The notes below the pieces were generated by a model. The model saw nothing but the letters and a program-made list of their open reading frames with translations, made no database searches and was not told the DNA's origin. A stretch of 64,000 bases of DNA from Thermaerobacter marianensis DSM 12885 (lineage in GTDB: Bacteria; Bacillota; Sulfobacillia; Thermaerobacterales; Thermaerobacteraceae), in contig NC_014831.1 of assembly GCF_000184705.1 (NCBI RefSeq), forward strand, positions 1,364,001-1,428,000, written 5' to 3'. This document shows, one piece after another, positions 16,204 to 25,598 of this stretch (positions are counted from its first letter, which is position 1; every line of letters starts with the position of its first letter). The position numbers and the translations under genes are program-made.

Positions 16204-17850
16204 TCAGGGCTCCGGGCCCGCTTCGCCCTGGGCACCTGCGGTGATCAGGCCGTCCACCGCCCGGGTCACGGCGGTCACCAGGAGGCGGTCGTCACCGGGC
16301 AGCAGGGTGCGGGGGTCGAACCAGAGCAGGTCGTCCTGGATACGGGCGACCACCGGCGGCTCGCCGGCCCGCAGGGCGGCCGCCAGGGCCGAGACGGGGA
16401 TACCGGGCACCTCCAGGCCGACCAGGGTCGTGGGCCAGGGGACCTCCGGCAGGCTGCCGCCGCCGGCCTGGGAGTGGCCGGGCGCCAACACCACCCGGGC
16501 CCGGTCGCCCAGGGCGCGGCGCAGCCGGGCCGCCAGGCGCCGGGCGGCCCGGGCCAGTTCGTCCCCGGAGCGGGAGAGCATGGCCAGCACCGGCACGCGC
16601 CGGAAGGCGCCGGCCGGATCCAGGTAGAGGCGCAAGGTGGCCTCCAGGGCGGCCAGCACCAGCTTGTCGCAGCGCAGCGCCCGCATCAGGGGGTGGCGGC
16701 GCAGGCGGGCGACCAGGTCCGCCCGCCCGGCCACGATCCCGGCCTGGGGCCCGCCCAGCAGCTTGTCTCCGCTGAAGGTCACCAGGTCGGCCCCGGCCGC
16801 CAGGCTGCCCCGGACCGACGGCTCGGCGGCCAGGCCGCGGGCGCCGTCGCCCGCGGGAGGAACCAGCAAGCCGCTGCCGACGTCGTCCACCACGGGCAGG
16901 CCGTGGCGCCGTCCCAGGGCGACCAGGTCCTCCAGGGGGACGCTGGCGGTGAAGCCGACGATGCGGTAGTTGCTGGTGTGAACCCGGAGCAGCAGGGCGG
17001 TCTCCGGCCCGATGGCGGCCTCGTAGTCCGAGAGGCGCGTCTTGTTGGTGGTCCCCACCTCCACCAGGCGGGCACCGCTGGCCGCCAGGATCTCGGGGAT
17101 GCGGAAGGAGCCGCCGATCTCCACCAGCTGCCCGCGCGACACGATGACCTCCCGCCCCGCAGCCAGGACGGCCAGGACCAGGAACACGGCGGCCGCGTTG
17201 TTGTTGACCACCAGGGCGTCCTCGGCACCGGTGACGCGCCGCAGCAGGTGGCGGACGTGGTCGAGGCGGGAGCCGCGGCCGCCGGTGGCCGGGTCGTACT
17301 CCAGGGTCGAGTAGGCCCCCGCCACGTCGGCCACGGCGGCCACGGCCTCGGCCGCCAGCGGCGCCCGGCCCAGGTTGGTGTGCAGCACCACGCCCGTGGC
17401 GTTGATCACCCGGCGCAGCGAGGGGCGGGCCAGAGCCCGGAGCCGGGCGGCGGTGGCCAGGGCCAGTTGCTCCGGGGTACGGGGCTCCCCGCCTTCCAGG
17501 CGGCGCCGGCGCTCTTCGTCCAGGACCTGGCGAGCCGCCTCGGTCGCCCAGGCGGCGGCGACCGGCCGGGCGGCCTCCTGCTGCACGGCCGGGTGGGCCA
17601 GCAGGCGGTGGACTGCGGGCAGGCTGCGGAGGCGCTGCGCCGCCGCGCGGGCGGGCCGGTGGCCGCCGCCCGCCGGCGCCGCAGCCTTGCCAGGCCCGCC
17701 GGGCGCCTGGGCCGCCGCCGCGTCCTGCGGCCCTGCGGCGCCGCCGGCCCCGGTGTGCTGCCCGGCGCGGGCCGGCCGCGCGGCCGGCCCGCTCGCTCCC
17801 GGGGAGGGCGGTGTCCTGGGAGCCGGCTGTTCATCCCCCTGTTGCGGCAC
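16204..17850 (-). CDS. selA: L-seryl-tRNA(Sec) selenium transferase
   Basis: SelA, a PLP enzyme that converts seryl-tRNA(Sec) to selenocysteinyl-tRNA(Sec) using selenophosphate. Motifs: the RRVINATGVVLHTNLGRAPL segment (partial), YDPATGGRGSR, EDALVVNNNAAAVFL, the VVDDVGSG loop and the PLP lysine motif SGDKLLGGPQAG. At 548 residues it is longer than usual because the first ~85 residues are Ala/Pro/Gly-rich. The GTG at 17850 lies two bases after the xerD stop with an AGGAAGGGGG site, implying an xerD-selA transcript. Its position between xerD and dacF is unusual; Bacillus has deoB-punA there. No selD, selB or tRNA-Sec is seen in this window. Confidence 0.93.
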   Translation of the reverse strand: MPQQGDEQPAPRTPPSPGASGPAARPARAGQHTGAGGAAGPQDAAAAQAPGGPGKAAAPAGGGHRPARAAAQRLRSLPAVHRLLAHPAVQQEAARPVAAAWATEAARQVLDEERRRRLEGGEPRTPEQLALATAARLRALARPSLRRVINATGVVLHTNLGRAPLAAEAVAAVADVAGAYSTLEYDPATGGRGSRLDHVRHLLRRVTGAEDALVVNNNAAAVFLVLAVLAAGREVIVSRGQLVEIGGSFRIPEILAASGARLVEVGTTNKTRLSDYEAAIGPETALLLRVHTSNYRIVGFTASVPLEDLVALGRRHGLPVVDDVGSGLLVPPAGDGARGLAAEPSVRGSLAAGADLVTFSGDKLLGGPQAGIVAGRADLVARLRRHPLMRALRCDKLVLAALEATLRLYLDPAGAFRRVPVLAMLSRSGDELARAARRLAARLRRALGDRARVVLAPGHSQAGGGSLPEVPWPTTLVGLEVPGIPVSALAAALRAGEPPVVARIQDDLLWFDPRTLLPGDDRLLVTAVTRAVDGLITAGAQGEAGPEP

Positions 17851-17852
17851 CG

Positions 17853-19058
<1,206 letters not shown>

Positions 19059-19122
19059 GGCCGCCCCTCCCCGGCTCCTGCCGGCGCCCCGACGCCCGGT
19101 CACATTCCCGCCGGCGTACCCG

Positions 19123-19156
19123 AAGACGCACCCAGGTGCCCGCAAGACGTACCCAG
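19123..19156. repeat. Two-copy direct repeat upstream of xerD
   Basis: The 13-mer AAGACGYACCCAG occurs twice at 19123-19135 and 19144-19156, start-to-start distance 21 bp, or two helical turns. It lies 65-100 bp upstream of the xerD start on the template strand. It could be an operator pair or chance; no regulator is implied by the sequence. Confidence 0.4.
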
Positions 19157-19317
19157 AGATGCACGCCGCCGGCCGACCGGCAGGCCCGGCGGGGCGACGG
19201 ACCACACGCCGCCGACTCCGGCGGCGCGGTGGGGTCCCGGCCGGCGCCCGCGGTGCCCTTCCGGTCGACCGCGGCGAGAGGGCATCAGCGGCGCCCGCTG
19301 GGGTCCGGCGGAGGCGG

Positions 19318-20472
19318 TCACCGCCCGCCGGCCGCGCCCGAGGCGGTCTCGAGGCCCGCTTCCTCCAGCGGCGTGTACGGCAGGCGGTGCGCCTCCGCCA
19401 CCGCCCGGTAGGTCAGGTGGCCGCGATAGGTGTTGACGCCGCGGGCCAGGGCCGGGTCGCGGCGCACGGCCTCTTCCACGCCGTGCCGCGCCAGGTCCAG
19501 CACGTACGGCAGGGTCACGTTGGTCAGGGCCAGGGTCGACGTCCGGGGCACCGCGCCGGGCATGTTGGCCACGGCGTAGTGGACCACGCCGTACTTCTCG
19601 TAGGTCGGCGCGTCGTGGGTGGTCACCCGGTCGATGGTGGCGATGGAGCCGCCCTGGTCCACGGCCACGTCGATGATCACCGAGCCCGGCTTCATGGACC
19701 GGACCATCGCGTCCGTCACCAGGCGCGGCGCCCGGGCACCGGGGATGAGCACGGCGCCGATCAGCAGGTCCGCCCGCCGTACCGCCTGGGCGATGTTGTA
19801 CTCGTTGGACATCAGGGTGGTGATGCGCCCGCCGTAGACGTCGTCGAACCAGCGCAGGACCTCGGCCCGGACGTCCAGCACCGTCACCCGGGCGCCGAGG
19901 CCCAGGGCGATGCGGGCGGCGTTGCGGCCCACGGTGCCGCCGCCGATGATCACCACGTCGGCGGGCGGCACGCCGGGTACGCCTCCCAGCAGCACCCCGC
20001 GGCCGCCGTGGACCCGCTCCAGGAAGTGGGCGCCCACCTGGGGCGCCATGCGGCCGGCCACCTCGCTCATGGGGGTCAGGAGCGGCAGCGAGCCGTCGGC
20101 CCGTTGCACGGTCTCGTAGGCGATGGCGGTGACCCCGCGGTCCAGCAGGGCCCGGGTCAGCGGCTCGTCGGCGGCCAGGTGCAGGTAGGTGAACAGCGTG
20201 AGCCCCGGGCGGAAGAACCGGTATTCCTCGGGCAGGGGCTCCTTGACCTTGAGGATGAGATCCGCATGCTCCCAGACAGCGTCGGGGCTCGGGGCCAGCC
20301 GGGCGCCGGCGGCGGCGTAGTCGTCGTCGGTGAAGCCGCTGCCCTGGCCCGCCCCCTTTTCCACCACCACCGTGTGGCCCGCCTGGGTGAGGGCGTGGAC
20401 CCCTGCCGGCGTCAGGGCCACCCGGTTCTCGTTGCTCTTGATCTCCCGCGGTACGCCGATGACGACGGGCAT
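19318..20472 (-). CDS. ald: Alanine dehydrogenase
   Basis: A 384-residue NAD-dependent L-alanine dehydrogenase that deaminates alanine to pyruvate and ammonium; in Bacillus it feeds sporulating cells. Visible features are the N-terminal [18 protein letters not shown] motif (family signature), Lys75 in ILKVKEPLP, His98 in FTYLHLAAD, the Rossmann loop [15 protein letters not shown] and the DVAVDQGG segment with the catalytic Asp. ATG at 20472 has a GGGAGG site 9 bases upstream. It has its own strong sigma-A-type promoter ~200 bases upstream and lies next to spoIIM, as in Bacillus. Confidence 0.96.
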   Translation of the reverse strand: MPVVIGVPREIKSNENRVALTPAGVHALTQAGHTVVVEKGAGQGSGFTDDDYAAAGARLAPSPDAVWEHADLILKVKEPLPEEYRFFRPGLTLFTYLHLAADEPLTRALLDRGVTAIAYETVQRADGSLPLLTPMSEVAGRMAPQVGAHFLERVHGGRGVLLGGVPGVPPADVVIIGGGTVGRNAARIALGLGARVTVLDVRAEVLRWFDDVYGGRITTLMSNEYNIAQAVRRADLLIGAVLIPGARAPRLVTDAMVRSMKPGSVIIDVAVDQGGSIATIDRVTTHDAPTYEKYGVVHYAVANMPGAVPRTSTLALTNVTLPYVLDLARHGVEEAVRRDPALARGVNTYRGHLTYRAVAEAHRLPYTPLEEAGLETASGAAGGR

Positions 20473-20796
20473 CCTGCTGCGCCTCCCGTTGGGCCGGGTG
20501 GCCGGCCCGCCGTACCCCTGCCCGGCCGGCGGGGCGCACCCGCCCTGACCTGCGGACGAACACGGGCCCCCGTCGCCACCCGGCCGGCCCCGCGCTCCCC
20601 GGATCCCCGGGAGGCCGCCGGGGCTCCCCGCTGGCACCGGGGGCGCCTCGGGCCCGTCCACGGCCTGATCGCGACGCGATGGTAGCACACCCAGGAGATA
20701 CCGACAAGGTAAGGGCCGCCTCGACCCGTGGCGGGCCAGCGGCAGAGGCGGCGGTGCCTGCGCCGGGTGTCCGGGCTCGGACCCACGGCACGAGCC
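20473..20796. other. Intergenic region spoIIM to ald
   Basis: 324 bp without a gene. The half nearest spoIIM carries the ald promoter (20679-20707). The remainder, the ~200-base ald leader, has GC-rich short hairpins but no riboswitch I recognise. Confidence 0.6.
20679..20707 (-). promoter_or_regulatory. Sigma-A-type promoter for ald
   Basis: On the minus strand TTGTCG, 17-bp spacer, TACCAT, with a TG one base upstream of the -10 (extended -10, TGCTACCAT). It stands out as an AT-rich patch in GC-rich surroundings. Transcription would begin near 20672, giving a leader of about 200 nt before ald. Confidence 0.7.
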
Positions 20797-21570
20797 TTAC
20801 AGGACGAACCGGTGCACCAGCTGGAGGAGAGCGGGCGCCACGGCCGCCTCCAGCCAGCCGGCGCCCAGGGCCAGGAGGGCCGCCACGGCGCCCAGCGCCA
20901 GGTACGGCGACCAGGGGGAAGCCAGGGAGGGCAGTCCCCGGCGCACCCGGCTCACCGCCACCTGACCGGCCAGGCGGGTGGCGGCCGCCGCCACCAGGAC
21001 CAGGGCAGGGACCTGCAGCAGGTTGGTCGGGAAGACGGCGGCCAGGGCGACGACGAGGCCCCGCCAGTGCCAGTGGGCCGCCATGGCGCCCACGGCGAAG
21101 CCCAGGCTGTAACCGTGCAGGAACAGCACCCCCAGGGTCACCGGCAGTCCCAGCACCAGGCACCCCGCCGCCCAGGCGACGGCCACCTGGCGCAGGTTGC
21201 CGCCCGTGGCGGATCCCCATGCCGGTCGGGCGACGCCGGGGGTTCCGTCACCCCCCGCGCCCGGCCCGGGCTCCGCCGCCCCCGCCCCGCCGGATGCGCG
21301 GCCGGATCCCCCGGTCCCTTCCCCGGGGGCGGCGGGATCCCCGGCGCCCACCCCCTCCGGCCGGGGGCCGGCGCCTTCGCCGGCGCCGGCCGCGGTGGCC
21401 ACCAGGTAGTCCAGATACTGCCCCACCTGGACCTGCTGGCCGGGATCCAGCTGGGCGACGCGGAGGGCGCCGGTCACGATACCGGCGGTCAGGATCAACG
21501 TCGCCAGCAGCAGGGGCGCCTGGTGCTGGCGCAGGATGGTGGCGAAGGCCCGGGGCAGGTACTCCAGCAT
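20797..21570 (-). CDS. spoIIM: Stage II sporulation protein M
   Basis: SpoIIM, an integral membrane protein of the engulfment complex with SpoIID and SpoIIP. Five or six hydrophobic segments are visible, starting at about residue 18. Family-type pieces are the first helix after an N-terminal cytoplasmic stretch, the FLHGYSLGFAVG segment and the VFPTNLLQVPALVL loop. Between the first and second membrane segments lies a Gly/Ala/Pro-rich insert of about 60 residues on the outer side that Bacillus SpoIIM lacks. ATG at 21570 follows a GGGAGG site. It is neighbour to ald and xerD as in other spore formers. Confidence 0.92.
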   Translation of the reverse strand: MLEYLPRAFATILRQHQAPLLLATLILTAGIVTGALRVAQLDPGQQVQVGQYLDYLVATAAGAGEGAGPRPEGVGAGDPAAPGEGTGGSGRASGGAGAAEPGPGAGGDGTPGVARPAWGSATGGNLRQVAVAWAAGCLVLGLPVTLGVLFLHGYSLGFAVGAMAAHWHWRGLVVALAAVFPTNLLQVPALVLVAAAATRLAGQVAVSRVRRGLPSLASPWSPYLALGAVAALLALGAGWLEAAVAPALLQLVHRFVL

Positions 21571-21645
21571 GGACGAGCCATCCTCCCGCGCCGTCCGGCC
21601 GCCGGGCCGACTCCCGCCGTCCGTCGGGCGGCCATCCCTACCACC

Positions 21646-22200
21646 CTATGCCGGTGCGGGGCCGTCCATGTGGTTCAAGAGGCCACCCCGCTCCAGCACC
21701 AGCAGGCCGAGCAACGTCTTGGCGTCCAGAATCTCCCCCCGCTCCGCCATGGCCAGGGCCTCGGCCAGCGGCACCGCCCGCACCTCGATGGCCTCGTCGG
21801 GGTCGGGGTGGCGCTGGCCGGGCTCCAGGTCCTGGGCCAGGAAGATCCACTTGTGCTCGCTGGTGTAGCCGGGGGAGGCGAAGCACCGGGCCAGAAGGCG
21901 CCAGGTGCGGGCCCGCAGTCCCGTCTCCTCCTCCAGTTCCCGCTGGGCCCCGGCCAGGGGGTCTTCGCCAGGCTCCCGGCGCCCGGCGGGCAGTTCCCAC
22001 AGTTCCTGGCCTGCGGGCAGGCGATACTGCCGGACCAGGACGACCTCCCGGGCCGCGGTCACGGCGGCCACCACCACGCTGCCGGGGTGATCGATCCAGT
22101 CCCGCTGGGCCTCCCGGCCGTCGTCCAGGCGGACGGCGCTGCGGCGCAGCTGGAAGACCCGGCCGGTCCACAGGGTCTCGGTGTGCAGCGGTGTCTCCAA
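21646..22200 (-). CDS. NUDIX hydrolase, ADP-ribose pyrophosphatase type
   Basis: A 184-residue NUDIX protein. The box GRREPGEDPLAGAQRELEEETGL (first 20 residues read GRREPGEDPLAGAQRELEEE) binds the metal, and the adjacent VRQYRLPAGQELWELPAG segment is typical of ADP-ribose pyrophosphatases. The TTG start at 22200 with an AAAGGGG site gives the usual length; the ATG at 22335 would add low-complexity residues from another frame context. In Bacillus the related nudF (yqkG) also sits in this neighbourhood near spoIIM, which supports the ADP-ribose call. Confidence 0.88.
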   Translation of the reverse strand: METPLHTETLWTGRVFQLRRSAVRLDDGREAQRDWIDHPGSVVVAAVTAAREVVLVRQYRLPAGQELWELPAGRREPGEDPLAGAQRELEEETGLRARTWRLLARCFASPGYTSEHKWIFLAQDLEPGQRHPDPDEAIEVRAVPLAEALAMAERGEILDAKTLLGLLVLERGGLLNHMDGPAPA

Positions 22201-22217
22201 AGCAGGTCCCCTTTCGT

Positions 22218-23255
22218 CTAGCGGCGGGCCAGGGCCGCCGCCAGGATGCCGGCCGCCAGGCCGGCATGGAAAAAGGGCGGGTCCGCCACCAAATCCCGGC
22301 CCATGCTGACGACCTCCATGGCCTGGCGGCGCCACCAGCGGGCGGCCGCGGCCGTGGCCACCTGCACCGGCACGACGCCGGACCCCGCCGCCAGCCGGCT
22401 CAGGGACCGGGCGGCCGCAGCCGGCAGGGGGCGCGGCAGGGCGAGCCAGACCGGCACCGCCAGCACCCCCAGCACGCCAGCGGTGTGGTGGCTCAGACCC
22501 CGGTGGCGCGGCCGCCGGTCGGCGGCGCTGAGCCGCGGAACCAGGATGGGACGGCCGCCCAGGGCGTGGGCCAGGGTCAGCGTCCAGGCCTGGTCGAGGC
22601 CGGAGTGCCCCAGGGTCTCGCCCGTTCCCAGGATCCCCGGCCCCATGGCCACCACGGCCAGGGCGGCCCCCCGGGCGCGGGCGATGAGCAAGGCCGACGC
22701 CAGGTGAGCGGCCTCGTCGTCACCCCCGAAGGCCTGGCCGGCGGTGATGACGCGCCCGACCCATCCCCGGGCCCGCAGCCGGTCCAGCAACCGGCTCACC
22801 GCCGCCGGCAGGGCGCCGCCGTCGGTCATCACGTACGCCGCGGCGGGGCCGCCCCCGGCCCAGTGCCATCCCGCCAGGACGGCCGCCACCTGGCTGTGGA
22901 GTTCCGCGGCGACGACCGGCATCCCCGCCAGTCCTGCCGGGAGGGGCGCCAGGGCTTCTTCCGCCGCCGGCACGCGCACCTGGGCGGGGGTGTAGCGAAG
23001 CTTCATGGCTTCGCCCCGGCCCGGGGGCGGCACGCGGCCGGGGATGGCGATGACGAAGTCCCACCCGCCCGTCCCTAGGCCCAGGTCGACGGCCGTGGTG
23101 TTGAGCCAGACCCGGTCACCCGGTCTCGCCACCCCCACCAGGTCCGGGAAGGCGATGGCCCGCCGCCACTGGCCGTCCACCTGGACCAGCAGTTCCTGCC
23201 GGTGGGGCGCGGCGGACAACACCCGCTCCACCTGTCCCCAGCGGGCGTGGAGCAC
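22218..23255 (-). CDS. DUF3866 family protein
   Basis: A 345-residue protein of the DUF3866 family found in Firmicutes and actinobacteria, without known function. It shows a beta-rich N-terminal part (LVQVDGQWRRAIAFPDLVG, quoted in part), a KLRYTPAQ motif, the VAAELHSQVAAVLA and YVMTDGGALPAA segments, and a glycine-rich VAMGPGILGTGETLGHSG loop that looks like a ligand-binding turn. The GTG at 23255 is chosen over 23264, which abuts the GGGAGG site. It lies 17 bp upstream of the NUDIX gene, a linkage seen in other Firmicutes. Confidence 0.75.
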   Translation of the reverse strand: MLHARWGQVERVLSAAPHRQELLVQVDGQWRRAIAFPDLVGVARPGDRVWLNTTAVDLGLGTGGWDFVIAIPGRVPPPGRGEAMKLRYTPAQVRVPAAEEALAPLPAGLAGMPVVAAELHSQVAAVLAGWHWAGGGPAAAYVMTDGGALPAAVSRLLDRLRARGWVGRVITAGQAFGGDDEAAHLASALLIARARGAALAVVAMGPGILGTGETLGHSGLDQAWTLTLAHALGGRPILVPRLSAADRRPRHRGLSHHTAGVLGVLAVPVWLALPRPLPAAAARSLSRLAAGSGVVPVQVATAAAARWWRRQAMEVVSMGRDLVADPPFFHAGLAAGILAAALARR

Positions 23256-23303
23256 CCCCTTCACCTCCCGCGGCGGCGAGCCGGGCCCGCCGGGGCGTGC
23301 GGC

Positions 23304-24386
23304 CTACCGGTGCCCGGGGTCTTGGCCGTCGCCGGCCGGTTCATCGAAGTAGAGTTCGGGATCGCCGTCGTCCTCGTCGGCGGTCACCGCGGCTTCCTGA
23401 ACCGCCTCCAGGTTCAGCGGCGCCTCCTCCCCTGCCTCGCCCGCCGCAGGCTCCCGGCCGCCATCGCTCCGCCCCGGCCCCAGGTCATCCCCCGTCCCGG
23501 CCCCGCCGGCTACCGGATCCGGTGCATCCGGCGCGGCGGCCCGGGCCGCGGCCTCCGCCGCCGCCCGCTCGGCGGCCATCTGGGCTTGCATCTGCCGGCC
23601 CAGTTCCAGCAGCCGGTAGACCGGCGACTGGCGGACCCGCCGGTCCCGCATCTCCAGGAGCTGCTCGTAGACCTGGCGGAATACCCGGGCGGCCGCTTCC
23701 ACCACCTCGCTGCCCATGGGGGCCGCGCCGGCCAGGTAGGTAGGCTCTCCGGTGCGCAGGTTCGGCAGGGCGAAAAGGCCCGCCAGCAGCTCCTGCCCAC
23801 CCACCGTGACCAGCTCGGCGTCGACCAGCTCCAGATCCCGCTCGGGAGCCAGGAGCAGCGGCCGCAGCGCCTCCAGCACGGCCGTCAGGGCCGTCAAGGC
23901 CTGCTGCCTGCGCCGGGAGCCGCCGCTGGCCGCGCCCTGCCAGCGGGCGGTCTCGTCCCGCGGGTCGCGGAAGGTGACCTCGATGTGGGTCTTTCCGGTG
24001 ACCGCGTCGGTCTGGGTGACGAAGCCGGCCAGCTCCGGCCGCACCGGCTCCCGTAGCGGGCCCAGGCCGCGAACCTGGGCGACGCTGACCTTCTTGTGGT
24101 CCAGCCGCAGGCCGAAGCGGGCCTGCAGGGCGCTCTCGATGTCCCGAACGATCTGCTTGGCGCCGCGGTCCACGGTGGCCAGCACGTGGACCGTCTGGAT
24201 GGCGCCCCAGTCGTTGACCGACAGCCGCACGGCCAGCACGCCGGGCAGCCGGGACAGCAGGTCCTCGATGTCCGAACGGCGGACCGCCGGCCTCACCGTC
24301 CCCGGCCGGGCCGTCCCGCGGGATCCCGTCCCCGGTCGCGGGCCGCTCGCCCGGGTACCGCCCACGGCCGGTGGTTCTGCTGCCAT
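23304..24386 (-). CDS. Conserved protein of unknown function with N-terminal IHVLA/VRDIESAL-type domain
   Basis: I do not recognise a characterised family. About 360 residues. After a disordered lead (residues 1-36), residues ~37-100 form a compact alpha-beta segment: DIEDLLSRLPGVLAVRLSVN, then TVHVLATVDRGAKQIVRDIE and ALQARFGLRLDHKKVSVAQV. I recall similar segments in uncharacterised proteins of several Gram-positive lineages, but cannot search. A middle beta-rich region includes THIEVTFRDPRDE and a GSEVVEAAARVFRQVYEQL helix. The C-terminal ~100 residues are Ala/Gly/Asp/Glu-rich. The ATG at 24386 follows AAGGGGG. It lies between the Leu-dehydrogenase gene and the DUF3866 gene. Confidence 0.7.
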   Translation of the reverse strand: MAAEPPAVGGTRASGPRPGTGSRGTARPGTVRPAVRRSDIEDLLSRLPGVLAVRLSVNDWGAIQTVHVLATVDRGAKQIVRDIESALQARFGLRLDHKKVSVAQVRGLGPLREPVRPELAGFVTQTDAVTGKTHIEVTFRDPRDETARWQGAASGGSRRRQQALTALTAVLEALRPLLLAPERDLELVDAELVTVGGQELLAGLFALPNLRTGEPTYLAGAAPMGSEVVEAAARVFRQVYEQLLEMRDRRVRQSPVYRLLELGRQMQAQMAAERAAAEAAARAAAPDAPDPVAGGAGTGDDLGPGRSDGGREPAAGEAGEEAPLNLEAVQEAAVTADEDDGDPELYFDEPAGDGQDPGHR

Positions 24387-24491
24387 CCCCACGCCCCCTT
24401 CCCTGGGTCCCCATCCTGTGCTGTAGCCCGTCGGGCCCCATGTCCCGGTTCCGCCGCGCGGTGCACGCGGTCCGGTCCCGTGGGTTCGGCG

Positions 24492-25565
24492 TCAACGGCT
24501 CCGCGACGGCATGTGCAGGCGGCGCAACTGGGCGATGTCCCGGATCCGCTGCTCCGCCAGGCGGTCGGCGGCCTCCGCCGTGGTGATCCCCTGCTCCCGC
24601 GCCACGGTCAGGATGGCCTTGACCTTGTCGTAGATGGTCGCGACCCGGGCGAAGGCCCGGTCGCGGTCGTAGCCGCCGGGTGCATACTCGTCGGCCACGT
24701 GGATCACGCCGCCGCCGTTGATCACGTAGTCCGGGGCGTAGAGGATCCCGCGGCGGGCCAGTTCCTCCCCGTGGCGGGGTTCGGCCAGCTGGTTGTTGGC
24801 GGAGCCGGCGACGATGCGGCACCGGAGCCGCGGGATGGTCTGGTCGTTGAGGATCGCCCCCAGGGCGCAGGGGGCGAAGACGTCGCACTCCACGTCATAG
24901 ATGGCCTCGGGCGATACGACCTGGGCACCGAACTCCCGCGCCGCCCGCCGGGCCCGCTCCGGATCGACGTCGGTGACCACCAGCCGGGCCCCGGCCTCGT
25001 GCAACAGCCGGGCCAGGTGGTAGCCCACGTGGCCCATGCCCTGGATGGCCACCACGCGGCCCTGGAAGGATTCGTCGCCGAAGACCTCGCCCAGGCACGC
25101 CTTCATCCCCCGGAAGACGCCATAGGCCGTGGCCGGGGAGGGATCGCCGCTGCGGCCCGGCAGGCCCACCACGTGGGGCGTCTCCATGGCGACGTAGGCC
25201 ATGTCGTCGGTGCCGGTGCCCACGTCTTCGGCGGTGATGTAGCGGCCGCCCAGGGAGTCGACGAACTGGCCGAAGGCGCGGAAGAGCATCTCCGACTTGT
25301 CGCGCCGCGGGTCGCCGATGATCACGCTCTTGCCGCCGCCGAAGTTGAGCCCCATGGCGGCGTTCTTGTAGGTCATGCCGCGGGCCAGGCGCAGGGCGTC
25401 GACGATGGCCTCCTCTTCCGATGCGTAGGGCCACATCCGGCAACCGCCCAGGGCGGGACCCAGGGTGGTGTCGTGGATGGCGATGATCGCCTTGAGCCCC
25501 GTGGCCCGGTCGTAGCAGAAGACCACCTGCTCGTGGCCCATGGCCTCCAGCTTGTCGAACACCAA
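24492..25565 (-). CDS. Leucine/phenylalanine/valine dehydrogenase family protein (paralogue 1)
   Basis: A 357-residue NAD-dependent amino-acid dehydrogenase, closest in motif to leucine dehydrogenase. The catalytic lysines are present in MTYKNAA and in the signature LNFGGGKSVIIGDP, and the catalytic Asp in AEDVGTGTDDM. The dinucleotide fold follows with QGMGHVGYHLARLL and VTDVDPERAR. The enzyme interconverts branched-chain amino acids and 2-oxo acids. The TTG start at 25565 has an AAAGGAG site 8 bases upstream. It lies 33 bp after a clearly related paralogue, so the two look like a tandem duplication in one transcript. Confidence 0.9.
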   Translation of the reverse strand: MVFDKLEAMGHEQVVFCYDRATGLKAIIAIHDTTLGPALGGCRMWPYASEEEAIVDALRLARGMTYKNAAMGLNFGGGKSVIIGDPRRDKSEMLFRAFGQFVDSLGGRYITAEDVGTGTDDMAYVAMETPHVVGLPGRSGDPSPATAYGVFRGMKACLGEVFGDESFQGRVVAIQGMGHVGYHLARLLHEAGARLVVTDVDPERARRAAREFGAQVVSPEAIYDVECDVFAPCALGAILNDQTIPRLRCRIVAGSANNQLAEPRHGEELARRGILYAPDYVINGGGVIHVADEYAPGGYDRDRAFARVATIYDKVKAILTVAREQGITTAEAADRLAEQRIRDIAQLRRLHMPSRSR

Positions 25566-25598
25566 GGCTCTCGCTCCTTTGCCCGTTTCCCGTACCGC

